From: Streptomyces sp. RKAG293
GTDB lineage: Bacteria; Actinomycetota; Actinomycetes; Streptomycetales; Streptomycetaceae
Assembly: GCF_023701745.1 (NCBI RefSeq)
Contig: NZ_JAJOZB010000001.1
Coordinates: 3,168,501-3,232,500 of the forward strand
Reading direction: 5' to 3'
Length of the DNA: 64,000 nucleotides
The notes under the pieces are model-generated. The model was not told the origin of the DNA, did no database searches, and saw nothing but the letters and a program-made list of their open reading frames with translations. The position numbers and the translations under genes are program-made. How positions within the stretch are numbered: the first letter of the stretch is position 1; each line of letters begins with the position of its first letter. This document shows positions 56,334-64,000 of the stretch, in pieces.

Positions 56334-57818
56334 ATGGACACGAAGAACGCACTTCACCGGTACCGCTGGCTCGGGTACACCGCCGTCATCGCGGCGAGCG
56401 TCATGGACCTGCTGGACTCGACCGTGGCCAATGTCGCGGCGCCCGCGATCCGCACCGGACTTGGCGGCTCGTACGCCGACCTCCAGTGGATCGCGGCGGG
56501 CTACACCCTCGCCATGGCGGTCGCGCTGCTCACCGGCGGACGGCTGGGCGACATGTACGGCCGCAAGCGGGTCCTGCTGGCCGGGATCGCCGGGTTCACG
56601 CTCACCTCGATGCTGTGCGCGGCGGCGCAGTCCCCGCAGACGCTGATCGTGGCGCGGATCGCGCAGGGGGTGTGCGGCGCGGTGATGCTGCCGCAGGGCT
56701 TCGGGCTGACCCGGGACCTGTTCCCCGCCTCCGAGATGAAGAAGGCGTGGGGGATCTTCGGTCCGCTGATGGGGCTGTCCGCGGTGATGGGCCCGATCAT
56801 CGCCGGTGTGCTGATCCACGCGGACCTGTTCGGCACCGGCTGGCGCATGATCTTCGGCATCAACCTGCCGATCGGCGCGTTCGCGTTCGTGATGGGCTGG
56901 AAGTACCTGCCGGACGTGGCCCCGACCGCCCGCGGCGCGCGGCTGGACCTCCCCGGGGTGCTGCTCGCCGGAACCGGCGCCTTCCTGCTGGTCTTCCCGC
57001 TGGTGCAGGGCCGTGAACTGGGCTGGCCCACCTGGGTGCTGGTGATGCTCGTCGCCTCGCTGCCGGTGCTGGCCGTCTTCGCCCGCTACCAGGTGCTGCG
57101 CAAGCGTTCCGGCCGCACCCCGCTGGTGGAGCCGAGCGTCTTCACCAAGCGGGCCTACGTCTCCGGGGTCGCGTTCGCCATCGCCTTCACCGCGTCCATG
57201 GGCGGCATGATCCTCACCCTCGGCATCTTCCTGCAGCTCGGCCTCGGCTACACCGCCCTGCACTCCAGCCTGACCACGGCGCCCTGGGCGCTGGGCGCGC
57301 TCTTCGGCTCCGCCTTCGGCGGCATCATGATGGCCCGCCTCGGCCGCCGCATCCTGCACCTCGGCCTGATCCTGATGGGCGGCGGACTGCTCGCCCTCTA
57401 CGGTGTCTTCCAGTGGGCCGGCGCGGACATCACGGACTGGGACTTCGCGGCCCCGCTGCTGGTCGGCGGCGCCGGGATGGGCATGATCTTCGTGCCGCTC
57501 TTCGACATCATCCTCAACGGCGTCGACGGCCACGAGATCGGCTCCGCCTCGGGCACCCTGCAGGCGCTCCAGCAGCTCGGCATGACGCTCGGCTTCGCCG
57601 TCCTCGGCACCGTCTTCTTCAACATCCTCAGCGACGCCCGGCCCGGCCCCGCCGGCCACATCGAGGCCGCGCTGGACGCCGCGGGGACTACGGCGCTGTG
57701 CACCGTGGGGCTGATCGCGCTGGCCTTCGTGCTCGGCTTCTTCCTCCCGAAGACGGTCCGCGCCGCGGAGGAATCAGAAGAGGACGTCGCGGCCGGCCGC
57801 GAACTCGCACTCGTCTGA
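56334..57818 (+). CDS. MFS transporter, DHA2 (EmrB/QacA) type
   Basis: A 494-residue exporter with 14 predicted helices. The first helix holds MDLLDSTVANVAAPAIRTGL; motif A is GGRLGDMYGRKRVLL; the fifth helix has GPLMGLSAVMGPIIAGVL (motif C-like). It likely pumps drugs or a metabolite out using protons. TAACGT lies seven bases before the ATG. It ends at the strong hairpin at 57827-57873. It is not in an operon with a regulator. Confidence 0.9.
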   Translation: MDTKNALHRYRWLGYTAVIAASVMDLLDSTVANVAAPAIRTGLGGSYADLQWIAAGYTLAMAVALLTGGRLGDMYGRKRVLLAGIAGFTLTSMLCAAAQSPQTLIVARIAQGVCGAVMLPQGFGLTRDLFPASEMKKAWGIFGPLMGLSAVMGPIIAGVLIHADLFGTGWRMIFGINLPIGAFAFVMGWKYLPDVAPTARGARLDLPGVLLAGTGAFLLVFPLVQGRELGWPTWVLVMLVASLPVLAVFARYQVLRKRSGRTPLVEPSVFTKRAYVSGVAFAIAFTASMGGMILTLGIFLQLGLGYTALHSSLTTAPWALGALFGSAFGGIMMARLGRRILHLGLILMGGGLLALYGVFQWAGADITDWDFAAPLLVGGAGMGMIFVPLFDIILNGVDGHEIGSASGTLQALQQLGMTLGFAVLGTVFFNILSDARPGPAGHIEAALDAAGTTALCTVGLIALAFVLGFFLPKTVRAAEESEEDVAAGRELALV

Positions 57819-57826
57819 GAAGCACC

Positions 57827-57873
57827 CTCGAACGCCGGACGGGCTGGACATTCCAGCCCGTCCGGCGTTTGAG
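57827..57873. terminator. Bidirectional terminator of the CCGGACGGGCTGG type
   Basis: A 21-bp stem (57827-57847 with 57853-57873, one G-T pair) with a 5-base loop, containing AACGCCGGACGGGCTGG. This sequence family is common between converging genes in Streptomyces. Confidence 0.88.
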
Positions 57874-57880
57874 GACGTTG

Positions 57881-58636
57881 TCAACCTGCCTTGCGCGCCA
57901 GGAAGAACATGCTCGGCCCGAACGACACCTTCGCCAGCGGCGACTGGAGTGCGCCCTCGGCGCGGACCAGGGCCTGGTGGGGCACGAACTTCTTGAGCTT
58001 GCCGCTGCGCAGGTTGGAGACGGACAGCGTCCGCTCCACCGTCAGACCCGCCGCCGCGAGCTGCTCGGCGACCTTGCGCGGGTGGTGGTTGACGAAGGGG
58101 ATCGAGTCCCGCTCGCGGTTCTCGGCGGAGCGGATGTCGACCGGCTCGGTGGGGATGCGCTGCCGGCGGGCGGCGTAGCGGACCCGGTTGGCGGCGTGCG
58201 CGAGGTTGGCGCTCTCGATGACGGCGATGCCGCCCGGCCGCAGCAGCCGGGCGATCTCGGACAGGGCCGGCCCCGGGTCGGGCAGATGGTGCATGACGCG
58301 GATCATCGTGACCAGGTCGATGCTGGCCTCGTCCATGTCGAGCCGGCCCGCGCTCATCAGCCGCATCGCGACGTTGCTCTGGCCGGCGAGGAACTCCTCG
58401 GCGTCCGAGAGCTGCTTCTTGCTCGAGTCGACGAGCGTGACGTGGTCGGCGAACTCCCGCAGCACGGGGACGAGACGGCCGTAGCCGCCGCCCACGTCGG
58501 CCGCGTGGCCGAACCGCCGGCCGTGCAGGAGCGAGCGGAGCGCTGCGACCTCGGCATCGTGCTCGTAGCTCCGGTCCTGCCAGTACGTGCGGTAGCTGTT
58601 CTCGTTCTCGTCGTACTGGTTCGTGCGCTCCGGCAT
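57881..58636 (-). CDS. Class I SAM-dependent methyltransferase
   Basis: A 251-residue enzyme. Motif I is AADVGGGYGRLVPVL; VTLVDSSKKQL and VTMIRVMHHLPDP follow, then LRPGGIAVIES. The C-terminal third (PVDIRSAENRERDSIPFVNHHPRKV) is family-specific. The ATG at 58636 gives PERTNQYDENENSYRTYWQ and has GGGAGGGG upstream. Substrate is unknown. Two imperfect 27-base direct repeats lie just upstream. Confidence 0.87.
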   Translation of the reverse strand: MPERTNQYDENENSYRTYWQDRSYEHDAEVAALRSLLHGRRFGHAADVGGGYGRLVPVLREFADHVTLVDSSKKQLSDAEEFLAGQSNVAMRLMSAGRLDMDEASIDLVTMIRVMHHLPDPGPALSEIARLLRPGGIAVIESANLAHAANRVRYAARRQRIPTEPVDIRSAENRERDSIPFVNHHPRKVAEQLAAAGLTVERTLSVSNLRSGKLKKFVPHQALVRAEGALQSPLAKVSFGPSMFFLARKAG

Positions 58637-58649
58637 CAAGGTCCCCTCC

Positions 58650-58714
58650 CATGTCACTGCGGTGTTCCGCATGGACCGGGTTCCCCCCCATGTCGATGCG
58701 GTCTCTCGCATGGA
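58650..58714. repeat. Two imperfect 27-base direct repeats
   Basis: Segments at 58650-58676 and 58688-58714 share CATGTC, TGCGGT and CGCATGGAC and match at about 22 of 27 bases. Each contains a small TGCG/CGCA dyad. They lie upstream of the methyltransferase start. Confidence 0.8.
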
Positions 58715-58719
58715 CATGT

Positions 58720-59550
58720 CTAGGAGGCCGGAACGGTTCCCGTCGCGTCGTCATTGTCTTCGCCGATGTCCTCGCCGGGCACCGGATCCGGGTCGTCCGT
58801 CGGATCGGGGCCGGGTACCGGGACGAGTTCGCGCACCAGCAGTGCGGCGCCCGCGACGGCGCCCGGCATCGCGAAGACGGCGATGACCGGCACCAGGAAG
58901 AGCAGGACCAGCGGCACGCCGAAGCCGAGCGCCAGCGGGAGCCGGCCGCGCAGCAGCCGCAGCCGGGTCCGCAGCGGGACGGAGCGGCGCTGCATGGCGA
59001 CCGAGGTGAGCTCGGTGGTCAGGAAGAAGCCGGAGACGCAGATGCCCACGACGGGGACGACGGTCTGGCCGACCACCGGGATGAAGCCGCAGGCGAAGAG
59101 CAGCAGCCCGAAGGCCACCACCCGCGCCAGCACGGACAGGCTGTCCCGTACCGAGGTGAGGATCTCGCGCCAGAGCGGGATGTCGGGCTTGGGCGGGGCG
59201 CCGCCCTCCATCTCCTCGACGCGTTCCGAGAGCGATTCGTAGAACGGGTCGCCGATCAGCAGCGCCACGGCGGTGAAGGTCACCATCGCCAGCAGGAGCC
59301 CGCCGCTGAAGACGATGACGGTCAGCGTCCAGCGCAGCAGCGACCGGAAGGGGCTGTCCCAGCCGTCCGCGAACGGCGTCGCCCAGGACGCCAGGTCGTC
59401 CGCCCAGAAGCCGAGGGCGACGAGCGCCGCGATGTACAGGACCAGGGCGATCAGGCCGGGCAGCAGCCCGAATCCCCACCACCTCCGGTGCCGCGCCACC
59501 CAGCGCTGGCCTTCCAGGAAGTACTTCACACCGGTCGCGAGATCACGCAT
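58720..59550 (-). CDS. EI24-domain membrane protein
   Basis: A 276-residue protein with about five or six helices and the EI24/CysZ-like pattern: DLATGVKYFLEGQRWVARHR, LIGDPFYESLSERVEEMEGG, and VVAFGLLLFACGFIPVVGQTV. The tail is acidic and Pro-rich. EI24 proteins include the sulfate transporter CysZ, but the role of this branch is unknown. TAGGGT lies seven bases before the ATG at 59550, which is preferred over a GTG three codons upstream. Confidence 0.85.
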   Translation of the reverse strand: MRDLATGVKYFLEGQRWVARHRRWWGFGLLPGLIALVLYIAALVALGFWADDLASWATPFADGWDSPFRSLLRWTLTVIVFSGGLLLAMVTFTAVALLIGDPFYESLSERVEEMEGGAPPKPDIPLWREILTSVRDSLSVLARVVAFGLLLFACGFIPVVGQTVVPVVGICVSGFFLTTELTSVAMQRRSVPLRTRLRLLRGRLPLALGFGVPLVLLFLVPVIAVFAMPGAVAGAALLVRELVPVPGPDPTDDPDPVPGEDIGEDNDDATGTVPAS

Positions 59551-59572
59551 GGGCGTCACCCTAACGACTGGG

Positions 59573-59629
59573 TCCGGCCCCCCGTCCGGGGGCCGGAAAG
59601 GGGCGGGGCGCGTCAGGGCGCCCCGCCCC
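59573..59629 (-). terminator. Two consecutive hairpins after the GH3 gene
   Basis: TCCGGCCCCC (59573-59582) pairs with GGGGGCCGGA (59588-59597), and GGGGCGGGGCGC (59600-59611) pairs with GCGCCCCGCCCC (59618-59629). Together they form a tandem terminator. Confidence 0.85.
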
Positions 59630-59676
59630 CGGTCATGGGGTTCCCGCCCGCTGCCGCACGGGCCCGGGCGTCGGCG

Positions 59677-62163
59677 TTACGGCAGGTCGAGCGGAGCGCT
59701 CACCCGGAGGTCGGCGAGCGAGCGGCCGGCCTCGACCTCGTAGTGTCCGGGGACCAGCAGCCAGCCGCCGTCCGCCTCGTCCCACACCTCGGCGGCCCGG
59801 CGCGGCAGTTCGACGACGACCTCGGCGCTCTCCCCCGGCCCTGCCTGGACGGAGGCGAAGCCGGCCAGCCAGCGGGCCGGCCGCTCGACCGCGTCGGCGG
59901 CGGGGGCCAGATAGACCTGGACGACTTCCCGTCCGGGACGTGAACCGGTGTTGCGGACGCGGACGGTGAGCGTGCCCAGCGCCTCGCCCTCGCCCTCACC
60001 GCGCTCGAACTCCGCCGACTCGTAGGCCCAGTCGGTGTATCCGAGGCCGTGGCCGAAGGGGTACGCGGGGGCGATGCCCGCCTTGTCCCAGGCGCGGTAG
60101 CCGATGAAGACGCCCTCGTCGTAGGAGAGCGTGCCGTCCTGCGGGGTGACCTGGGTGACCGGTACGTCCGCGAGGGCGACCGGCCAGGTGGTGGGCAGCC
60201 GGCCGCCCGGCTCCTCGGCGCCGAGCAGGACGTCGGCGAGCGCGGCGCCCGCCTCCTGGCCGGGGAACCAGCCGAGCAGCACCGCGGCGACGTCCTGGCG
60301 CCACGGCATCTCCACCGGGGAGCCGGAGTTGACGATGACGACGGTGCGCGGGTTCACCGCGGCGACCCGGGCGACGAGCTCGTCCTGGCGGCCGGGCAGC
60401 CGCAGATCGGTGCGGTCGAAGCCCTCGCTCTCGACGCGTTCGGTGGTCGCGACGACCACGATCGCCGTGTCGGCGGCGGCCGCCGCCGCGACGGCGTCCT
60501 CGATCAGCTGGTCGGGATCGCGCTCCGGCTCGCCGTGCACGAAGGAGAAGCCGATCGCCTGGATCGGGGCGTCGGCGAACTTCGCGACGGTGTAGGTGAG
60601 GCTGACGTCGACGGTCTCGCCCTCGGTCAGTTCCACCGTGCCGCGCGGCACCGGGGAGCCGAAGAACGCCTCGAACGGGTCGGCGTGGTCGGCGGACTGC
60701 TCGCCGTCGAAGAGCACGGTGCCGGCGACGACGAGCCGGAAGCCGCCGAGACCGCGGGTGCCGAAGGCGTGCGCGCCGCTCTCGCGGGGGGTGAAGGTGC
60801 CGGTGGCCTCGACGGTGGTGACCTCGTCGTAGCTGACGCCCTCCGGCATGTCGCCGAGCCACTGCACCATGCCGTTGGGCATCCGCTCGGAGCCCAGCTC
60901 CCGGCCCTCGGCGTCGCGGGCGACGGCGCGCAGGGTGAAGCCCTTGTCGGCGACGGAGAGTTCATCGCTGGGGTCGGCGCCGACCGCGTAGCTCAGCGCG
61001 ACGCCCTCGGGCAGCGCGGCGCGCAGGCCGTCGAGCGGGGAGACGATGTGGTCGGGGAAGACCTGCGCGGAGCCGCCGCCGAGCACCCGGGCGTCACGGG
61101 CCGCGGCGCCGATGAGGGCGATGCCGCGGACGGCCGAGGCGTCGATGGGCAGCGCGCGGCCGCCGCCGGCCACGGTCTCGTTGCGCACCAGGACGAAGGC
61201 GCGGCGGGCGATCTCGCGGGCCAGCGCCTCGCCGTCGATCCCGGCCGGGCGGTCCGCCGCGGCGACGGCGGCGGGGACACCGTCCAGGATGCCGACGCGG
61301 GCGGCGAGCCGCAGCACGTTGCGGACGGCCTCGTCGACCACCGGTTCCTCGACGCTCCCGTCCCGGACGGCGGCGGCCAGCGCCTCCCCGTAGACGGTGC
61401 GCGGGCCGGGCATGGCCACGTCCAGGCCGCCGTTGACGGCGCCGACGGTGTCACGGGCGGCCATCCAGTCGGAGACGATGTAGCCGTCGAAGCCCCATTC
61501 GCCGCGCAGCACCACGTTCTGCAGGTAGTGGTGCTCGCTCATCGTGGTGCCGTTGACGCCGTTGTAGGCGCACATGATGCCCCACGGGTGGGCGTTCTTG
61601 ACGATGGCCTCGAACGGCGCCAGGTACAGCTCGCGCAGCGCGCGGGTACCGACCACGTTGTCGACGGTGAAGCGCTCGGTCTCGGCGTCGTTGGCCACGA
61701 AGTGCTTGACGGTGGTGCCGACGCCGCCCGCCTGGACGCCCGCCACATAGCCGGTGCCGATCGCCCCGGTGAGGTACGGGTCCTCGGAGTACGCCTCGAA
61801 GTGCCGTCCGCCGAGCGGGGAGCGGTGCAGGTTCACCGTCGGCGCCAGCAGGACGTGCACGCCCTTGCGGCGGGCCTCCTGGGCGAGGAGGTTGCCGGCC
61901 CTGCGGGCCAGCTCCGGGTCCCAGGTCGCGGCGAGCGCGGTCGGGCTGGGCAGCGCGATCGACGGGTCGTCGGCGGTCCAGCGCACCCCGCGCACCCCGA
62001 TCGGGCCGTCGGACATCACCAGCGAGCCGAGGCCGATCTCCGGCAGCGCGGGCAGCGTCCACATGTCCTGGCCGGACAGCAGCCGTGCCTTCGCGTCCAG
62101 ATCCAGCTTGCCCAGTGCGGCTTCCACCGCGTCCTCGATGGCCGTGCGCCCGGTGTCCGTCAT
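59677..62163 (-). CDS. Glycoside hydrolase family 3 beta-glucosidase with PA14 domain
   Basis: An 828-residue enzyme without a signal peptide, so cytosolic. The N-terminal GH3 barrel has the conserved KHFVANDAETERF and the nucleophile Asp232 in YIVSDWMA. The second GH3 domain has GGGSAQVFP and VVVATTERVESEGFDR; a PA14 domain is inserted at about residues 400-545 and a fibronectin-III-like domain ends the protein. This layout cleaves short beta-glucosides or similar. It is divergent from a TetR gene with two dyads between them, and it ends at a double hairpin. Confidence 0.94.
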   Translation of the reverse strand: MTDTGRTAIEDAVEAALGKLDLDAKARLLSGQDMWTLPALPEIGLGSLVMSDGPIGVRGVRWTADDPSIALPSPTALAATWDPELARRAGNLLAQEARRKGVHVLLAPTVNLHRSPLGGRHFEAYSEDPYLTGAIGTGYVAGVQAGGVGTTVKHFVANDAETERFTVDNVVGTRALRELYLAPFEAIVKNAHPWGIMCAYNGVNGTTMSEHHYLQNVVLRGEWGFDGYIVSDWMAARDTVGAVNGGLDVAMPGPRTVYGEALAAAVRDGSVEEPVVDEAVRNVLRLAARVGILDGVPAAVAAADRPAGIDGEALAREIARRAFVLVRNETVAGGGRALPIDASAVRGIALIGAAARDARVLGGGSAQVFPDHIVSPLDGLRAALPEGVALSYAVGADPSDELSVADKGFTLRAVARDAEGRELGSERMPNGMVQWLGDMPEGVSYDEVTTVEATGTFTPRESGAHAFGTRGLGGFRLVVAGTVLFDGEQSADHADPFEAFFGSPVPRGTVELTEGETVDVSLTYTVAKFADAPIQAIGFSFVHGEPERDPDQLIEDAVAAAAAADTAIVVVATTERVESEGFDRTDLRLPGRQDELVARVAAVNPRTVVIVNSGSPVEMPWRQDVAAVLLGWFPGQEAGAALADVLLGAEEPGGRLPTTWPVALADVPVTQVTPQDGTLSYDEGVFIGYRAWDKAGIAPAYPFGHGLGYTDWAYESAEFERGEGEGEALGTLTVRVRNTGSRPGREVVQVYLAPAADAVERPARWLAGFASVQAGPGESAEVVVELPRRAAEVWDEADGGWLLVPGHYEVEAGRSLADLRVSAPLDLP

Positions 62164-62213
62164 CGTCTGCTCCCTCTGTCCCTCGGTGTCGTCCCGCGCC
62201 CATCCTCACCCCA

Positions 62214-62254
62214 CCTACCTGTAGATCGGTAGGGTAAGTTACGGATACGTTACC
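62214..62254. promoter_or_regulatory. Two dyads between GH3 and TetR genes
   Basis: CCTACC (62214-62219) mirrors GGTAGG (62228-62233) around 8 bases, and GGTAA (62233-62237) mirrors TTACC (62250-62254) around 12 bases. The overlapping pair is a likely TetR binding region. Confidence 0.6.
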
Positions 62255-62309
62255 TAAATCTTTCACCGATCAGTTTCGATTAGGCTCACGGCCGAACGAA
62301 GGGGGCACG

Positions 62310-62882
62310 GTGTCCAGAACGACCGGAGACCGGCGGGCGGAGATCATCCAGGCCGCGGTGGAAGTGATCGCAGAACGCGGCTACCGGGGGGCCTCCCTCG
62401 GCGCGGTGGCCGAGCGGGTGGGGCTGACCCAGCAGGGGCTGCTGCACTACTTCCCGACGAAGGAGGCGCTCCTGGTCGCGGTGCTGGCGGCACGCGACCA
62501 GTGGGACGTGGCCTCCACGGCGCTGCACGGCACGACGTGGCCGCTGGAGATGCTGACGTCCCTGGTCGAGTACAACGCGACCCGGCCCGGCATCGTGCAG
62601 ACCTTCACGGTCCTGGCGGGCGACAGCGTCACCGAGGACCATCCGGCCCGCGCGTACTTCGAGGAGCGCTACCGGTGGGTGCGCGAGGGCGCGGCCGACA
62701 TGCTGCGCGCGGAGTTCGGCGACCGGCTGCCGGGCGGCCTCACCCCGGAGCGGGCGGCCCCGCTGCTCGTCGCCGTCATGGACGGCCTGCAGGTGCAGTG
62801 GCTGCTGGAGCCGGCGGCGGTGGACATGGCGGCGGCGTTCCGCGACTTCGTCGCCCTGCTGGGCGGGACCGGGAACACGTAA
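62310..62882 (+). CDS. TetR-family regulator of the GH3 gene
   Basis: A 190-residue regulator from the GTG at 62310, with AAGGGGG upstream. The helix-turn-helix is ASLGAVAERVGLTQQGLLHYFPTKEALL. The C-terminal domain fits the TetR_C_6/BetI-like type. It is divergent from the beta-glucosidase gene and probably represses it until a glucoside or other signal is present. Its TAA stop lies inside the terminator that follows. Confidence 0.88.
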   Translation: MSRTTGDRRAEIIQAAVEVIAERGYRGASLGAVAERVGLTQQGLLHYFPTKEALLVAVLAARDQWDVASTALHGTTWPLEMLTSLVEYNATRPGIVQTFTVLAGDSVTEDHPARAYFEERYRWVREGAADMLRAEFGDRLPGGLTPERAAPLLVAVMDGLQVQWLLEPAAVDMAAAFRDFVALLGGTGNT

Positions 62883-62912
62883 GGGCCGCACCCCAAGGGG
62901 TGCGGCCCTTAC
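62879..62912. terminator. Bidirectional terminator overlapping the TetR stop codon
   Basis: GTAAGGGCCGCACCCC (62879-62894) pairs perfectly with GGGGTGCGGCCCTTAC (62897-62912), with a two-base loop. The TAA stop is part of the 5' arm. Confidence 0.92.
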
Positions 62913-62934
62913 CCGGCCGATGGCCGAACGGTGA

Positions 62935-63363
62935 TCAGACGACGGTCAGCGCCACGTCGATGTTGCCGCGCGTCGCGTTGGAGTACGGGCACACCTGGTG
63001 CGCCTGCTCCACGAGGGACTGGGCGGTGGCCGCGTCCACGTTCGGGATCGAGACCGCGAGCTCGACCTTGAGGCCGAAGCCGCCGGCCGGGGTCTTGCCG
63101 AGACTGACCTTGGCGGTCACCCGGGAGCCGGATATGTCCGCCTTCTCCTGGCGGGCCACCACACCGAGGGCACCCTGGAAGCAGGCGCTGTAGCCGGCGG
63201 CGAAGAGCTGCTCCGGGTTGGTGCCGGCACCGTTGCCGCCCAGTTCCTTCGGCGGGTTGACGACGACGTCGAGCTTGCCGTCGTCGGTCGCGACCCGGCC
63301 GTCACGGCCGTTCTCGGCGGTGGCGACGGCGGTGTACAGGACGTCTACGGACTGGATGGTCAT
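62935..63363 (-). CDS. ohr: Organic hydroperoxide reductase
   Basis: A 142-residue Ohr/OsmC protein starting MTIQSVDVLYTAVATAENGRDG. The two catalytic Cys residues are in GYSACFQGAL and VCPYSNATRGN, as in Ohr. It detoxifies organic peroxides using a lipoylated partner. GGAGGGG lies before the ATG. The dyad at 63425-63437 upstream could bind an OhrR-type repressor. No OhrR gene is adjacent within the window. Confidence 0.95.
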   Translation of the reverse strand: MTIQSVDVLYTAVATAENGRDGRVATDDGKLDVVVNPPKELGGNGAGTNPEQLFAAGYSACFQGALGVVARQEKADISGSRVTAKVSLGKTPAGGFGLKVELAVSIPNVDAATAQSLVEQAHQVCPYSNATRGNIDVALTVV

Positions 63364-63424
63364 GAAAAGAACCCCTCCTGGTTGGTGCACTCGCGTGCAT
63401 CGCCGCGACTCGCGCCCACGATCG

Positions 63425-63437
63425 CAACAATTTGTTG
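63425..63437. promoter_or_regulatory. Dyad CAACAA-T-TTGTTG upstream of ohr
   Basis: An AT-rich perfect dyad (arms CAACAA and TTGTTG around one T) 62 bases before the ohr start, next to the end of the oxidoreductase gene. It suits an OhrR/MarR operator. Confidence 0.6.
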
Positions 63438-63443
63438 AAGAGC

Positions 63444-64000
63444 TTACTCCGGCAGGGTGACGATCATCTTGCCGGTGTTGTCGCCGCGCAGTACGCCGAG
63501 GAAAGCTTCGAAGTTGTTCTCGATGCCCTCGACGACCGTCTCGCGGTAGTGCAGCTTGCCGTCCCGGATCCAGCCGCCGACCTCCTGCACGAACTGACCC
63601 TGCAGCGCGGCGTGGTCGCCCACGAGCATGCCCTGCAGCCGCAGCCGCTTGCCGATGATCTGCGCCAGGTTGCGCGGGCCGCCCGAGGCCTCGGTGTCGT
63701 TGTACTGGGCGATGGCGCCGCACAGCACCGCACGGCCCCGCAGGTTGAAGGAGCTGATCGCCGCTTCCAGGTGCTCGCCGCCGACGTTGTCGAAGTAGAC
63801 GTCGATCCCGTCGGGGGCGGCCTTCTTCAGCTGCTCGGCCACCGGGCCGTTCTTGTAGTTGAAGGCGGCGTCGAAGCCGTACTCCTCGACGAGGAGTTTG
63901 ACCTTCTCGTCCGAGCCGGCGCTGCCGATCACCCGGGAGGCGCCCTTGAGCTTCGCGATCTGGCCCACCTGGCTGCCGACCGCGCCGGCCGCGCCCGAGA
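63444..64000 (-). CDS. NADP-dependent medium-chain reductase (CurA/leukotriene-type), cut by window edge
   Basis: Only the C-terminal 185 residues are present. They show the end of the Rossmann motif (SGAAGAVGSQVGQIAK), the NADP segment VIGSAGSDEKVKLLVEEYGFD, and the family blocks DGIDVYFDNVGGEHLEAAI, GRAVLCGAIAQYN and LQGMLVGDH. This zinc-free branch reduces alkenals and ketones such as in detoxification of lipid aldehydes. The start lies beyond base 64000. Confidence 0.9.
   Translation of the reverse strand, partial: SGAAGAVGSQVGQIAKLKGASRVIGSAGSDEKVKLLVEEYGFDAAFNYKNGPVAEQLKKAAPDGIDVYFDNVGGEHLEAAISSFNLRGRAVLCGAIAQYNDTEASGGPRNLAQIIGKRLRLQGMLVGDHAALQGQFVQEVGGWIRDGKLHYRETVVEGIENNFEAFLGVLRGDNTGKMIVTLPE

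Overview
The window is chromosomal DNA of a Streptomyces or very close relative. GC content is very high with strong third-position GC bias. GTG and TTG starts are common. The marker order is typical of the genus: terD/terC genes, bcp, DUF3052, aceE, a PucR-type fasR, then fabD-fabH-acpP-fabF, DUF3145. Both ends cut genes: an MFS pump at the left and an NADP-dependent oxidoreductase at the right.

Layout. 0-8.4 kb: cut MFS pump, peptidoglycan-binding membrane protein, HAD phosphatase, a GDT1-type Mn/Ca exporter behind a yybP-ykoY-like riboswitch, FetB-like permease, secreted HNH nuclease, PhoD-type phosphatase, DedA protein. 8.4-12 kb: a Family 2B encapsulin/EshA shell gene with no terpene cyclase beside it, an elaborate dyad upstream, and a divergent pair (His-rich anchored protein, DUF4239). 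12-15 kb: M24 peptidase, tRNA-Val, coiled-coil protein, FmdB zinc ribbon. 15-24.6 kb: a phosphonate-use locus consisting of a fused 2-oxoglutarate dioxygenase plus HD-type diiron oxygenase (TmpA-TmpB/PhnY-PhnZ in one chain), phosphocholine-type phospholipase C, GntR-UTRA regulator, and a lipoprotein/permease/permease/ATPase transporter with a HAD phosphatase. Two nearly identical operators precede the oxygenase and the transporter. 24.6-36.4 kb: DUF4383 protein, O-methyltransferase, kinase, then the Ter stress island: a CitE-like/PRTase/HAD metabolite operon, TerD-like, TerA-like, TerC-like and two TerD genes, interrupted by an IS605-type tnpB remnant and a MITE-like hairpin. 36.5-51.8 kb: bcp, DUF3052, aceE, a 6-kb block of unrelated genes (I36 inhibitor, DUF1023 hydrolase, DUF4429, MerR/aldo-keto reductase, serine hydrolase, pirin), then fasR and the type II fatty-acid synthase operon. 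51.8-64 kb: a second KAS III with a divergent TetR, beta-hydroxyacid dehydrogenase, DUF3145, SGNH lipoprotein, MFS pump, methyltransferase, EI24 protein, GH3 beta-glucosidase with divergent TetR, Ohr, and the cut oxidoreductase.

How the parts work together. AceE supplies acetyl-CoA and the fab operon, under FasR, uses it. The phosphonate locus predicts import of an aminoalkylphosphonate, hydroxylation next to phosphorus, and oxidative C-P cleavage, under one GntR repressor. The Ter island couples membrane and cytoplasmic metal-stress proteins to synthesis of a nucleoside-like compound. At least eleven genes have a TANNNT hexamer 6 or 7 bases before the start codon and no ribosome-binding site, so leaderless mRNAs seem common here.

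Most promising for follow-up: the fused TmpA-TmpB enzyme and its two-site regulon; the orphan encapsulin with its dyad; and the tnpB relic that lost its nuclease core, kept its right end, and supplies the terD stop codon. Functions are read from motifs and remembered family features; no database search was run.
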